From positions 172,505-236,504 of the forward strand of contig JAXLXY010000007.1 of NCBI GenBank assembly GCA_046327715.1: a stretch of 64,000 nt of DNA, given 5' to 3'. Shown one piece after another: positions 6,891 to 15,615 of this stretch. This DNA is from JADJOM01 sp046327715. Its GTDB lineage: Bacteria > Gemmatimonadota > Gemmatimonadetes > Gemmatimonadales > GWC2-71-9. The notes under the pieces were generated by a model that saw only the letters and a program-made list of their open reading frames with translations, did not search any database and was not told the DNA's origin. Position 1 is the stretch's first letter. Each line of letters opens with the position of its first letter. The position numbers and the translations under genes were made by a program.

Positions 6891-8885
6891 GTGCCAGAGG
6901 GCAGCCTGAACCCCGACGACGATCTTCCCGGCCATACCACCGGCGCGCGACAGGCCCCGGTCTCGCTCGGGCTGGTGCTGCTCGCGTGGCTGGCCATGAC
7001 CGTGCAGGAGCTGTTCCTTTTCCTCCGCGGCACCCCGTACGGCACCCCGTACGTCGACCAGGTCGGCCGCTACCTCCCGTTCGCCATCGCCTGGAACATG
7101 TGGGCCGCGCTGGCCCCGGCCCTGCCGCTGTTCGTCTGGTGGCTGGGGCGCTGGGATCGCGCGGTGCCCGCCGTCACGGCGCGGCGCGCGCAACGGGTGC
7201 TGCTGGCGGCGCTGATCCTCGCCACCCTGCTCGACCAGGTGGACCATGAGCTGATGCGGTTCATGGGTCTCCACCTCTCGGTGTCCGTGGTCCGCACGTA
7301 TTACAACGTCTCGGCCTGGACCCGGGATATGTACGAGCTCTTCCTGCGCGACCGCGGCGGCCCGGGCCTCCCCTTCCTCTTGTTGTTGGGTATCGGGACC
7401 GGTCTGGGCGCCAGCGGCGCGCGGTTGATCCGCCGGCAGTACGGCCCGCGCCTGGCCACCCCCGGCCGGGCCCTCGTGATCCTCACCACGCTGGTCACCC
7501 TTCCCACGCTCCTGATGGTGCTGTGGCCCAGCGGCAACCGGTGGCGCCGGGTCAAGCCGGCCCTGGCCTCCGTCGTGAGCGAGACCCGGCGCCGGCTCGA
7601 CTGGGGCGCACGGCCGGAGAACCTCACGGCCCTCGCCTCGAGCTACCGCCAGGCGTGGCTGGCGGAGAGCGCGGACAGCGGGTGGGCCTTCCCCGACACG
7701 GCCTATCCGCTGCTCCGCGTCCCCACCCGGCCGGCAGCCCCCGGTGCGCCCCGGCCCCGCGGCATCATCTACATCCAGCTCGAGACCTTTCGCGGCTGGG
7801 ATGTCGGGTACCTCCGTCCCGACCGGGACTTCACGCCGACGCCATTCCTGGACTCGCTGGCGCGCGCGCCAGGCAGCGCCGCGTGGCTGCGGCACCTGAG
7901 CTTCGGTCCCGAGACGGTCAACGGCCTCTTCGCCGGGCACTGTTCCGTCAAGCCGCACCGGCGGGAATCCCCCACGGCGATGTTCACCGGCACCCGCTTC
8001 CGCTGCCTGCCGGAGGTGCTCCGGGCCCACGGCTGGACCACGGAGTTCATCACCGGCGTGGACCCCGACTGGGACTTCCAGACCTTCTGGCTGCGCCGCT
8101 GGTATGACCGGCTCGACGTGCCGCATCGCGCGGAGGAGGAAGACCGCGACGTCTTCCGCCGCGCCGCGCAGCGGGCGCGCCAGCTGGGCCGCCGCGACGC
8201 GCCGTTCCTGCTCACGGTGGTCTCCTACAGCAACCACCTGCCGTTCCGGAGCCGCGAGCCGGCCCTCGACCTGGTGCACTCCACCCGGCCGGATTCGGCC
8301 ATCTGGAACACCATGCACTACACCGACGACGTGCTGCGGGAGTTCGTCGGCGCGCTCCGCGCGGAGCCGTGGTTCGACAGCACCGTCGTGGTGATCACGG
8401 GGGACCACGGCGAAAACCTGGGAGAGCACGACGGCACCGCGGCCCAGCGGAACGGGTGGCGCGAGACCGTCTGGGTGCCGCTCCTGATGCACGGGAGCGA
8501 TCCCCGGCTCCCGGCGGGGATGCGCCCCGAGGTGGCGAGCCTGCTCGACGTGGCGCCCACCCTCGCCGACCTGGCGGGCATCCGCGACAGCGTCCCGTGG
8601 ATGGGCCATAGCCTGCTCGACCCGGTGCCCGCGGCGCGCACCGCGAGCGGGCTCCGCAAGAGCGCGGCGTGGGCCGACCAGGGTGAGTGGAGCCTGGTGG
8701 TGGACCCGGCGACCGGGGCCCTGCACCTTTACCGGGCGCTGGAGGATCCGCTGCAGCGCCGGGACCTCGCCCCGACCGCGCCGGAGCGCGCGGCCGACCT
8801 CGCCCAGCGGATCCGCTGGGACCAGACCCTGGTGGACTACCTGCTCGAGACCGATCGCGTGTGGCCGGGACCCGCGGTGCCATGA
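6891..8885 (+). CDS. LTA-synthase/sulfatase-family membrane phosphotransferase
   Basis: 664 aa. Four or five N-terminal membrane helices (about residues 15-235) precede an extracytoplasmic alkaline-phosphatase-fold domain. Metal-site motifs are IYIQLETFRG (about 295), GPETVNGLFAGHC (likely Thr nucleophile) and VITGDHGENLGEHDG (about 503). This order is that of LtaS, OpgB and phosphoethanolamine transferases, which move phosphoglycerol or phosphoethanolamine onto glycans or lipids. The GTG at 6891 was chosen because TACTTT ends 7 nt upstream (leaderless pattern). Its stop overlaps the next GT4 gene (ATGA). The glycan setting suggests decoration of a surface polymer. A true sulfatase is less likely because the Cys/Ser-x-Pro-x-Arg motif is absent. 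Confidence 0.8.
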   Translation: MPEGSLNPDDDLPGHTTGARQAPVSLGLVLLAWLAMTVQELFLFLRGTPYGTPYVDQVGRYLPFAIAWNMWAALAPALPLFVWWLGRWDRAVPAVTARRAQRVLLAALILATLLDQVDHELMRFMGLHLSVSVVRTYYNVSAWTRDMYELFLRDRGGPGLPFLLLLGIGTGLGASGARLIRRQYGPRLATPGRALVILTTLVTLPTLLMVLWPSGNRWRRVKPALASVVSETRRRLDWGARPENLTALASSYRQAWLAESADSGWAFPDTAYPLLRVPTRPAAPGAPRPRGIIYIQLETFRGWDVGYLRPDRDFTPTPFLDSLARAPGSAAWLRHLSFGPETVNGLFAGHCSVKPHRRESPTAMFTGTRFRCLPEVLRAHGWTTEFITGVDPDWDFQTFWLRRWYDRLDVPHRAEEEDRDVFRRAAQRARQLGRRDAPFLLTVVSYSNHLPFRSREPALDLVHSTRPDSAIWNTMHYTDDVLREFVGALRAEPWFDSTVVVITGDHGENLGEHDGTAAQRNGWRETVWVPLLMHGSDPRLPAGMRPEVASLLDVAPTLADLAGIRDSVPWMGHSLLDPVPAARTASGLRKSAAWADQGEWSLVVDPATGALHLYRALEDPLQRRDLAPTAPERAADLAQRIRWDQTLVDYLLETDRVWPGPAVP

Positions 8886-10006
8886 CCGACCTGGTGGCGC
8901 TGTTCAGCACCAACTTCCTCGCCTACTCGCAGACCTTCGTGTACGAGGAGATCCGCCACCACGAGCGCTACGACGTGGAGGTGTTCTGCCGTGCCCGGCA
9001 GCTGCCGGAACGGTTCCCCTTCGCGCCGGTGCACGTGGGCGGGGCGCTCTACCCGATCACCTGCCGCGATGCCGCCTTCGACGCGCGCTTCCGCGCCCGG
9101 GGCTTCGCGCTGGTGCACGCCCACTTCGGCCTCGGCGCGGTGTACGCGCGGCCCTTCGCGCGCCGGCACCGGCTGCCGCTCGTGGTCACCTTCCATGGCT
9201 ACGATGTCCCGCTGCTCGCGAGCCCGCGCCGCTTCCTCCCCCAGCACCTGCGCTATGCCGTCCTCGGCCCCCGCGTGCTGCGCGACATGACCCTGGGCCT
9301 CTGTGCCTCAATGGAGCTCCAGGCGCTGCTGGAGGCGCAGGGCGTGCCCGCGGAGAAGCTGCGGGTGCACCGGCTCGGCGTGGACCTGGGCGCCTTCCAG
9401 CCGGGGGCGCGGGCCGCCGCGCCGCTCCAGGTGGTGATGATCGGCCGGTTCGTCGAGAAAAAGGGCTTTGGCTACGGGCTCGAGGCCTTTGCGCGGGTGG
9501 CGCAACGGCACCCGGCGCTCGAGCTCACGCTGGTCGGGGAGGGCGAGCGCGAGCCCGAGCTGCGGCGCCTCGCGGCGCAGCTCGGGGTGACGGGCCGGGT
9601 GCACTTCACCGGGCCGCTGGCGCCCGATGCGGTGGCCGCCCGGCTCGCGGCAAGCCACGTACTGCTCGCCCCGAGCGTGGTGGACGCCGCCGGCAACCGC
9701 GAGTCGGGGCTCATCGTGGTGAAGGAAGCGAGCGCCGCGGAGGTGGTGCCGATCGGCACCCGGCACGGCGGCATCCCCGAGATCATCGACGATGGCGCCA
9801 CCGGCTTCCTGGTGCCCGAGCGCGACGTGGCCGCGCTGGCCGACCGGCTGGAGCGCCTGGTGACCGACCCGGCGCTGCGCGCGCGGCTGGGCCACGCCGC
9901 GCGCGAAAAGATGCTCTTGGACTACGACGTGCGCGCCCGGGGCCGGGCCCTGGAGGCCTACTACGACGAGGCGCGCGCGCGCCACGCGCGGGGCGCCGGC
10001 CGCTGA
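8882..10006 (+). CDS. Glycosyltransferase family 4
   Basis: 374 aa GT-B enzyme. The acceptor domain contains HAHFGLGAVYA and TFHGYDVP. The donor domain has IGRFVEKKGFGYG and, near residue 275, the segment NRESGLIVVKEASA (EX7E class variant). These features match colanic-acid/capsule-type GT4 enzymes such as WcaL or AmsK. It starts inside the stop of the phosphotransferase gene (ATGA) and its stop overlaps the next start (TGATG), giving a coupled three-gene run. The enzyme is cytosolic, using an NDP-sugar. The acceptor is unknown. Confidence 0.88.
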   Translation: MTDLVALFSTNFLAYSQTFVYEEIRHHERYDVEVFCRARQLPERFPFAPVHVGGALYPITCRDAAFDARFRARGFALVHAHFGLGAVYARPFARRHRLPLVVTFHGYDVPLLASPRRFLPQHLRYAVLGPRVLRDMTLGLCASMELQALLEAQGVPAEKLRVHRLGVDLGAFQPGARAAAPLQVVMIGRFVEKKGFGYGLEAFARVAQRHPALELTLVGEGEREPELRRLAAQLGVTGRVHFTGPLAPDAVAARLAASHVLLAPSVVDAAGNRESGLIVVKEASAAEVVPIGTRHGGIPEIIDDGATGFLVPERDVAALADRLERLVTDPALRARLGHAAREKMLLDYDVRARGRALEAYYDEARARHARGAGR

Positions 10007-11202
10007 TGCGGGTGCTGCTGTGGGTCTCGACGCTGCAGGCCGACATCCTGGCGCTCGCCCTGGCGCTCGACGGGCGGGCCGACACCGAGCTGCTCATCGC
10101 CGCCGACGGACTGGCCGCGTGGCGTGGGGAGCCGCTGGCCCGGGTGCGCCCACTGCGCGCCCGCCTGCTCGAGCGGCAGGACGCCGCCACCCGCGCCGCC
10201 GTCGAGGCGTTCCGGGCCGAGGTGGTGGTGTGCGACAATCACTTCCCCGAGTTCGCCGCCGCGCCACGGGTGTGCTTCCTCTGGCACGGCCTGGGGTGGA
10301 AGTCCACGCCCCCCGCCGACGTGGCCGAGCGGCTGCGGCACGTGGCCCGGCTCACCGGACAGGACCCGCGGGCGCCCGCCAGCCGGTTCGTGGCGCAGTG
10401 CTACCACACGCGGGATCGCGACTGGCGGGTGCGGTCGTGGGGCCTGGCCCCGGAGAACTGCGCGGTGGTGGGCTCCTGCTTCAGCGACCTGCTGCTCGCC
10501 CCGCCGTACACCCGGGCCGACCTCGCGCCCGCGTACCGGATCGACGTGGCCGGCCGGCCGACGCTGCTGCTCAACTTCACCTGGCACTACGGCCGGATCT
10601 TCCCGGGCAGCTGGCAGCCCGCGCTGCTGGGCCGCTCCCCGATGGACGCCGACCTGGCGTTCGTGCGGGCGCTGTTCACCCGCGCCGCGGACCACGGCGC
10701 CAACGTGCTCTTCTGCCTGCACGACCGCTGGCGCTACGAGGCGGCCTACCTCGAGGCGCTGGGTCGCGAGGCGGCGCGATGCCCGCACGTCGAGCTCAAG
10801 TTCAAGAACGAGCGGCCCGACAACCTGGCCGACCTCGTCGTGGCCGACGCCATGGTGAGCAACCTGTCGTCGTTCGTGACCTTCTTCTACCACTCCGGCC
10901 GGCCGAGCGTCCACCTGGTGCCGCCGCCGGGCGCGCGGGTCAGGTTCTCCCGACTGACCCGGTTCGGGCTGCGCGCCCGGAAGGCGGAAGCGGCCCCGGA
11001 CTGGATGAATGCGCCGGAGGACAACGGCGGCCTCTCCGCCCACGACGCCACCGGGGCGCTGGCGGCGGTGAGCCGCGCACTCACCGAGCCGGACTGCTGC
11101 CGCGAGCGCGCGGCGGCATGGCTCGCGGCGCACATCCATGGCGCCGATGGCCGCACCTCGGCGCGGATGGCGGAGGTGATCGCGGAGCTGGCGGGGCGGT
11201 AG
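10006..11202 (+). CDS. CDP-glycerol glycerophosphotransferase-like (TagB/TagF-like) protein
   Basis: 398 aa. A GT-B-like fold is suggested by CFLWHGLGWKS (about residue 90), which matches the WHG.G.K box of teichoic-acid TagB/TagF enzymes, and by SNLSSFVTFFYHSGRPSVHL (about 285-304), which matches their D.SS..F....KP box; Asn replaces the usual Asp. HDRWRY resembles their H.....E region. The family transfers glycerol-phosphate from CDP-glycerol, or in some members a sugar, to a surface polymer. Coupled to the preceding GT4 by TGATG. With the LTA-synthase-like enzyme nearby, it suggests a phosphodiester-linked surface glycan in a Gram-negative-type envelope. The substrate is an inference. Confidence 0.65.
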   Translation: MRVLLWVSTLQADILALALALDGRADTELLIAADGLAAWRGEPLARVRPLRARLLERQDAATRAAVEAFRAEVVVCDNHFPEFAAAPRVCFLWHGLGWKSTPPADVAERLRHVARLTGQDPRAPASRFVAQCYHTRDRDWRVRSWGLAPENCAVVGSCFSDLLLAPPYTRADLAPAYRIDVAGRPTLLLNFTWHYGRIFPGSWQPALLGRSPMDADLAFVRALFTRAADHGANVLFCLHDRWRYEAAYLEALGREAARCPHVELKFKNERPDNLADLVVADAMVSNLSSFVTFFYHSGRPSVHLVPPPGARVRFSRLTRFGLRARKAEAAPDWMNAPEDNGGLSAHDATGALAAVSRALTEPDCCRERAAAWLAAHIHGADGRTSARMAEVIAELAGR

Positions 11203-11315
11203 GCGATTGGGTGATTGGGCGATTGGGCGATTGGGCGATTGGGTGATTGGGCGATTGGGCGATTGGGTGATTGGGTGATGGGGCGATTGGGTGATTGGGC
11301 GACAGGCGATTGGGC
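11203..11315. repeat. Octamer tandem repeat (GCGATTGG / GTGATTGG)
   Basis: About fourteen head-to-tail copies of an 8-bp unit, G(C/T)GATTGG, start immediately after the stop of the TagB/F-like gene and fill the gap to the convergent flippase gene. A few copies are degenerate (GTGATGGG, GCGACAGG). The AT content is higher than the surroundings. It would be prone to slippage. No promoter or protein role is seen. Confidence 0.95.
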
Positions 11316-11322
11316 AGCCGGG

Positions 11323-12792
11323 CTAGCTCGCGGCGGGCTTGCGGGGCAGCAGGTCGCCGGGCCGCAGATGCATCACCCCCCGCAGGAAGAGCGCGTGCGC
11401 GGCCAGCGCCAGCGGGATGAGCAGGGCGAGCATGAGCACCGGGGAGCCGACCAGCGGCCGGAGCCGGCCCGCCGCCGCGAGCAGCAGCGCCACCAGCCCG
11501 ATGCCGAGCGCGGGCCGGACCAGTTCCCGCAGCATCGGGCCGGCGCGCACCGGCGAGCAGCGGGCCGCCATCCAGAAGTGCGCGGCCAGCGGCAGCGGAT
11601 ACGAGAGCAGCCACACCCACGCCACCCACTGCGCCCCGTCGCCCTCGGGCGCGAGCCACAGCGCCAGGGCGAAGCCCGAGACCAGCGTGGCGCCGGTCAC
11701 CAGCGAGTCCACCACCGAAAAACCGGGGCGGCCCGTGGCGTTGTAGAGCTGCGGGAACAGCTGCGAGAGGCCCCGCAGCAGGCTGGCCCACACCAGGACC
11801 TGGATCATCGGCACCGCCGGCAGCCACTTCCCCGCGCCCACCAGCTGCAGGATGTCGGTGCTCGCGAAGCAGAGCAGCGCCGCCACCGGGCCCAGGATGA
11901 GCAGCAGCGACCGGGCACTCCGGGTGAAGGCCTGCGTCAGCTCGGCCGGCAGGTCGCGCAGCCGGGCGTAGATCGGGTATTGCACGCGGTTCACCAGCTG
12001 GAGCACGATCTCGAGCGGCGTCATGCCGAGCTGGAAGGCGGTCTGGTAGATGCCCAGCACGCGGGTGCCAAGCACCCGCCCGATCAGCAGGAAGTCCATG
12101 TTGCGGTAGACGTGGTACAGGATGCTCGCGAGCGCGGTGCGCAGGCCGAACCGGATGGCCTCGCGGGTGGTGCCGTCGGCGGCAACGCGGGCGGGACGGA
12201 AGGGCGCCAGGCGCCACAGGGCCAGGCAGAGGAACACCCCGCGCGCCACGCCCGCCAGCACCAGCCCCCACGCCCCGAAGCCCGCCAGGACCAGCATCAC
12301 CTTGGTCACCGCCTCGCCGAGCGTGGCGAGGGTCTGCACCGCGCCGGAGCGCTGGAACTGGAGGTCGCGGGTGAGGAGCTGCAGCGGCACCAGCGCGGCG
12401 CCCACGAACACCAGCTTGACGGCGCTCACGACGATCATCGGCCCGAGCCGCGGGTCGGCGTAGAAGACGGCGAGGAGCGGGGCGAGCGCGAGCATCACGG
12501 CCACGGCCGCCACGCCGAGGAGGGTGCAGAACCAGAACAGGCCGGAGAGCGCCTCGTGGCTCAGGTCGCGCTGCCGCACGATCCACTGGCCCACGCCGAG
12601 GCCGTTGAAGGCCTCGAGCGCCACGGCGATGCTCCACGCCAGGGCCGCGAGGCCGACATCGGCGGGGGAGAGGAACTGGAGCACCAGCAGGCTGCCGCCC
12701 ACGTCGAGCAGCCGCATGGCCAGGGTGGCGGCGCCCATCCACCAGAGGCCACGCTTCATCTCGTGCTTCGCGTCGATCGGGCGGTCGGTCAC
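11323..12792 (-). CDS. Polysaccharide flippase, MOP/Wzx (WzxC-like) family
   Basis: 489 aa with about 12-14 predicted membrane helices along its whole length. The opening (KRGLWWMGAATLAMRLLDVG, ending about residue 32) and the mid-protein RNMDFLLIGRVLG are typical of WzxC/RfbX-type lipopolysaccharide or capsule flippases in the MOP superfamily. It would move undecaprenyl-linked repeat units across the inner membrane. GTG start at 12792. It faces the glycan gene run across the octamer repeat. With the GT4 and TagB/F-like genes it completes the minimum set for an exported surface glycan. No Wzy polymerase is visible in the window. Confidence 0.87.
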   Translation of the reverse strand: MTDRPIDAKHEMKRGLWWMGAATLAMRLLDVGGSLLVLQFLSPADVGLAALAWSIAVALEAFNGLGVGQWIVRQRDLSHEALSGLFWFCTLLGVAAVAVMLALAPLLAVFYADPRLGPMIVVSAVKLVFVGAALVPLQLLTRDLQFQRSGAVQTLATLGEAVTKVMLVLAGFGAWGLVLAGVARGVFLCLALWRLAPFRPARVAADGTTREAIRFGLRTALASILYHVYRNMDFLLIGRVLGTRVLGIYQTAFQLGMTPLEIVLQLVNRVQYPIYARLRDLPAELTQAFTRSARSLLLILGPVAALLCFASTDILQLVGAGKWLPAVPMIQVLVWASLLRGLSQLFPQLYNATGRPGFSVVDSLVTGATLVSGFALALWLAPEGDGAQWVAWVWLLSYPLPLAAHFWMAARCSPVRAGPMLRELVRPALGIGLVALLLAAAGRLRPLVGSPVLMLALLIPLALAAHALFLRGVMHLRPGDLLPRKPAAS

Positions 12793-12875
12793 CGGGCTCC
12801 GTTACTGGCGTTCACGCGCCGTGGTTCCTACGTTTGCCGGGCTGGATGTCGCCGCGGCCTCATGATCATTCACCA

Positions 12876-12905
12876 GCCGAGCCGCCGAGCCGCCGAGCCG
12901 CCGCC
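12876..12905. repeat. 9-bp GAGCCGCCG simple repeat before a start codon
   Basis: About three copies of the unit GAGCCGCCG end directly at the ATG of the next glycosyltransferase. The same unit recurs at 2617-2645 (reverse orientation), 14137-14177 and 17394-17417. It occupies the ribosome-binding region of the gene at 12906 and replaces any Shine-Dalgarno sequence. Confidence 0.85.
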
Positions 12906-14123
12906 ATGAAGATCTGCTACAGCTTCGACAGCGTGGTACCCAACACCGGCGCGGACACCGAGCAGGTGGTGAACAACGTGGCCGCGCTCGCGCGGCGCGG
13001 GGTGGCGATGTCGCTGCTGGTGCCCGGCCCCACGACCGGCCCCGCCGACCCGGGGCCGCTGCACGAGTACTACCAGGTCACCGGTGACTTCGCGCTGCAC
13101 CACCTGGCGCTCCACTGGCGCGGCCTGCGCGGGCCGGAGAAGTGGTCCCACGCCCGGCGCGCCGCCCACCACCCCGCCGCGCGCGCGGCCGACCTGGTCT
13201 ACACCCGGAACCTCCCCGGCGCGTGGGCCATGCTCCGGGCCGGCCACCGCGTGGTGTACGAGCACTTCCGCCCCTGGGGCGACCAGGTCCCGCCGTTGCA
13301 GCCGTTCCTGCGCGGCGTGCTGCGGCATCCATCACTGGTGGCGGCGATCTTCCACTCCGCCCACGCGCAGCAGAGCTACCGCCGGCTGGGCGTGCCGGAA
13401 GACAAGATGCTCGTGGCCCACAACGGCTGGGACCCGGCGCGGATGGAGCCGCGGCTCACCCAGGCCCAGGCCCGCGCCGCCCTCCAGCTGCCGCGGCAGC
13501 GCTTCACCGTGGTGTACAGCGGGCGGATGAACGCCCGCAAGGGCCTCGAGATCCTGCTGGCCGCGGCCGACCAGGCGCCGGAGATCGGGTTCGTGCTGAT
13601 CGGCTCGGAAGGCGAGGGGCCGGTGGAGCGCGCCGCGCGGGCCCACCCCAACGTCACGATCGTTCCCTGGCTCAAGTTCCGCGAGCTGGCGCCCTGGCTG
13701 TACGCCGCGGACGTGCTGATCGTCCCCCCGAGTCTCGCCCCCCTGGAGCGCCACGGCAACACGGTGCTGCCGATCAAGCTCTTCCTGTACCTGGCGGCGG
13801 GTCGGGTGCTGCTGGCGCCCCGGGCGCCCGACACCGCCGAGCTGCTGCGCGATCGCGAGAACGCCGCCCTGGTCCTGCCGGGCGACGTGGCGGGGACGGT
13901 GGCGACGCTGCGCGGCATCGCGGCCGATCCGGAGCGGGCCCGCATCCTCTCCGCCGGCGCCCTGGCCACCGCCCAGCACCTGACCTGGGACGCCCGCGCG
14001 GCGCGGATCGCCGATTTCCTCGCCGCACGCCAGGCCGCCCCCGCCCCCTCCCTGCCCGTCCCCGACCCCTGGCACGCCTCCGCCTGGCTCGGGGAATCGC
14101 TACGGTGGGCCATCGGCCGCTAG
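12906..14123 (+). CDS. Glycosyltransferase family 4 (colanic-acid type)
   Basis: 405 aa. The N-terminus MKICYSFDSVVPNTG contains the glycine-loop region, FHSAHAQQSYRRLGV is the acceptor-domain end, and VYSGRMNARKGLEILL starts the donor domain. A PIKLFLYLAAGRVLLAP segment replaces the classic EX7E loop. The protein resembles GT4 enzymes that lack the first Glu of the motif, so specificity is uncertain. It has no membrane segment. The start follows the GAGCCGCCG repeat without a clear ribosome site. A TACGTT hexamer about 75 nt upstream (12827-12832) could be its -10. It lies between the flippase and the phosphonate-type cluster. Confidence 0.82.
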   Translation: MKICYSFDSVVPNTGADTEQVVNNVAALARRGVAMSLLVPGPTTGPADPGPLHEYYQVTGDFALHHLALHWRGLRGPEKWSHARRAAHHPAARAADLVYTRNLPGAWAMLRAGHRVVYEHFRPWGDQVPPLQPFLRGVLRHPSLVAAIFHSAHAQQSYRRLGVPEDKMLVAHNGWDPARMEPRLTQAQARAALQLPRQRFTVVYSGRMNARKGLEILLAAADQAPEIGFVLIGSEGEGPVERAARAHPNVTIVPWLKFRELAPWLYAADVLIVPPSLAPLERHGNTVLPIKLFLYLAAGRVLLAPRAPDTAELLRDRENAALVLPGDVAGTVATLRGIAADPERARILSAGALATAQHLTWDARAARIADFLAARQAAPAPSLPVPDPWHASAWLGESLRWAIGR

Positions 14124-14136
14124 TCCGACCCGCCGG

Positions 14137-14177
14137 GCCGCCGAGCCGCCGAGCCGCCGAGCCGCCGAGCCGCCCAG
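14137..14177. repeat. 9-bp GAGCCGCCG simple repeat (about 4.5 copies)
   Basis: A head-to-tail array of the same GC-rich 9-mer found at 12876 and 17394, placed just after the stop of the GT4 gene at 14123. It adjoins an abrupt drop in GC content. No coding function. Confidence 0.9.
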
Positions 14178-14272
14178 TATGGCTCCTTTCCTGCTGCAAG
14201 AGCTACGCTTTCGAGACCGAATCGTGATTCTGAGCCGTAAACCGGTCCCGGAACAGTCTTCTAAGTAATTGC

Positions 14273-14278
14273 TATACA
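14273..14278 (+). promoter_or_regulatory. Putative -10 element TATACA
   Basis: TATACA lies in the most AT-rich part of the surrounding 10 kb. It is 162 nt upstream of the chosen GTG of the PhnW-like gene and 9 nt upstream of an alternative GTG at 14288. No clear -35 is visible at 16-18 bp. Confidence 0.45.
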
Positions 14279-14440
14279 AAACCTTACGTGAGCGTGTCGG
14301 TTCGTATCACCTGCACACGCCCGGGGATTGCCTGCGTGATGAAATCACACGCCGCACTGGATAACCTGACACGCCACCGCCGGTCCGACACGGAGCCGGT
14401 GCGGGCGGTCCCATTGCGGGTGCCTGAGGAGGGGGATCAG

Positions 14441-15517
14441 GTGACCCTGCTCTGCCCGGGGCCGTGCTCCACTTCCCCCCGGGTCAAGCAGGCCCTGGCC
14501 CGGCAGGACATCTCCCACCGCGACCAGGCGTTCGTGGACGTGCTGGGCCGGGTGGTGGAGCGGCTCAAGGTGGTGGCGGGCGCGCCGGGCCATGAGGTGC
14601 TGGTCACCGGTGGCGGGGCCACCGCGGTGACCGAGGCGGTGCTGGCCACGTTCGTGGCGCAGGATGAGCGGCTGCTGGTGGTGTCCAACGGCGCCTTCGG
14701 CGAGCGCATCGCCGAGATGGCGCAGTGCCTGGGCATCCACATGAGCCACCTCCGCTACGACTGGGGCGAGCCCATCGTGCTGGAGCAGGTGCAGGGGATG
14801 CTCGACGGCGACCCGCGCATCCGGGCGGTGGCGATGGTGCACCACGAGACCAGCGTGGGCCGGCTCAACCCGGTGAACGAAGTGGGACGGCTGCTGGCCC
14901 CGCGGCACATCCGCTACTTCGTGGACGTGGTCTCGAGCCTTGGCGCCGAGGACTTCGACATGGTCCGCAGTCGCGCCTCGGTGGCGATCGGCTCGGCCAA
15001 CAAGTGCCTCCACGGCGTGGCGGGCGCGGCGTTCGTTGTGGTGCGCAAGGAGCTGTGGCAGGAAACGGCGCACGTGCGGCCCCGGTCGATGTTCCTGGAC
15101 CTGCGCCGCTACCGCACGGCGTTCCGCGAGCATGGCCAGACGCCATTCACCCCGCCGGTGCCGGCGGTGGTGGCGCTCGATGCGGCGCTCGCCGAGCTCG
15201 AGGAGGAGGGCGGCGTGCCGGCGCGGCGGGTCCGCTATCAGGCCCTCAACGCACGGCTGCGCGCCGGCCTGCTGGGGCTCGGGCTCAAGCTCCGCTACGA
15301 CGGGCCGGGCAGCGCCTCGTCGCTCACCGTGGCGCAGCTCCCCTCGGGGCTCAGCTTCGACTCGTTCAACCACGACCTGCGCACCCGCGGGTTCCTGGTG
15401 TACCGGGGCAAGGGCCCGGTGAGTCACGACAGCTTCCTCGTGGCCAACATGGGCGACATCGACCTCGCGACCATCGACCGCTTCCTCGAGGCGGTGCGGG
15501 ACATCGCGGGCCTGTAG
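14441..15517 (+). CDS. phnW: 2-aminoethylphosphonate:pyruvate transaminase-like enzyme (PhnW family)
   Basis: 358 aa, the usual PhnW length. A class V PLP aminotransferase: LLCPGPCSTS at the N-terminus, HHETSVGRLNP (PhnW has HSETTTGMLNP), DVVSSLGAEDF for the cofactor Asp, and SANKCLHGVAGAAFVV with the Schiff-base Lys at about 188. The GTG at 14441 is preferred because GAGGAGGGGG ends 5 nt upstream and the protein then begins exactly where PhnW does. PhnW interconverts 2-aminoethylphosphonate and phosphonoacetaldehyde with Ala/pyruvate. No PhnX or PhnA/Y lies beside it. The next gene is a PntC/LicC-like cytidylyltransferase, so I infer the biosynthetic direction. Another small amino-alcohol acceptor cannot be excluded. 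Confidence 0.78.
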   Translation: MTLLCPGPCSTSPRVKQALARQDISHRDQAFVDVLGRVVERLKVVAGAPGHEVLVTGGGATAVTEAVLATFVAQDERLLVVSNGAFGERIAEMAQCLGIHMSHLRYDWGEPIVLEQVQGMLDGDPRIRAVAMVHHETSVGRLNPVNEVGRLLAPRHIRYFVDVVSSLGAEDFDMVRSRASVAIGSANKCLHGVAGAAFVVVRKELWQETAHVRPRSMFLDLRRYRTAFREHGQTPFTPPVPAVVALDAALAELEEEGGVPARRVRYQALNARLRAGLLGLGLKLRYDGPGSASSLTVAQLPSGLSFDSFNHDLRTRGFLVYRGKGPVSHDSFLVANMGDIDLATIDRFLEAVRDIAGL

Positions 15518-15601
15518 GGACGGGCCGGGGGCCACGGGACGCGACCGCTCCCCGTGGCCCTGCGCCGGCGCCCGGTTGATCCTCCGTCGCATCCCGCCGG
15601 T

Positions 15602-15607
15602 TATCAT
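15602..15607 (+). promoter_or_regulatory. -10 element TATCAT of a leaderless-type start
   Basis: TATCAT ends 8 nt before the ATG at 15616, and there is no ribosome-binding sequence between them. Transcription would begin at or next to the start codon. This could express the cytidylyltransferase independently of the PhnW-like gene 98 nt upstream. Confidence 0.65.
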
Positions 15608-15615
15608 TCCGCCCC

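Larger units (their letters stand above)
14124..14440. other. Leader region before the PhnW-like gene (repeat plus AT-rich promoter)
   Basis: No convincing gene. The stretch begins with the GAGCCGCCG repeat (14137-14177). About 110 unusually AT-rich bases (roughly 14178-14290) follow, with a TATACA -10-like hexamer at 14273-14278. An in-frame extension of the downstream gene back to a GTG at 14288 or ATG at 14339 is possible, but it lacks similarity to the family. I read most of it as a long 5' leader. Confidence 0.5.

Noticed and set aside
11203..11315. A CRISPR array at the short tandem repeat
   Set aside because: The units are 8 bp, contiguous, without spacers and without cas genes.
14288..14440. 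An N-terminal extension of the PhnW-like gene from a GTG at 14288
   Set aside because: No similarity to the family, and a strong ribosome site immediately precedes the GTG at 14441.
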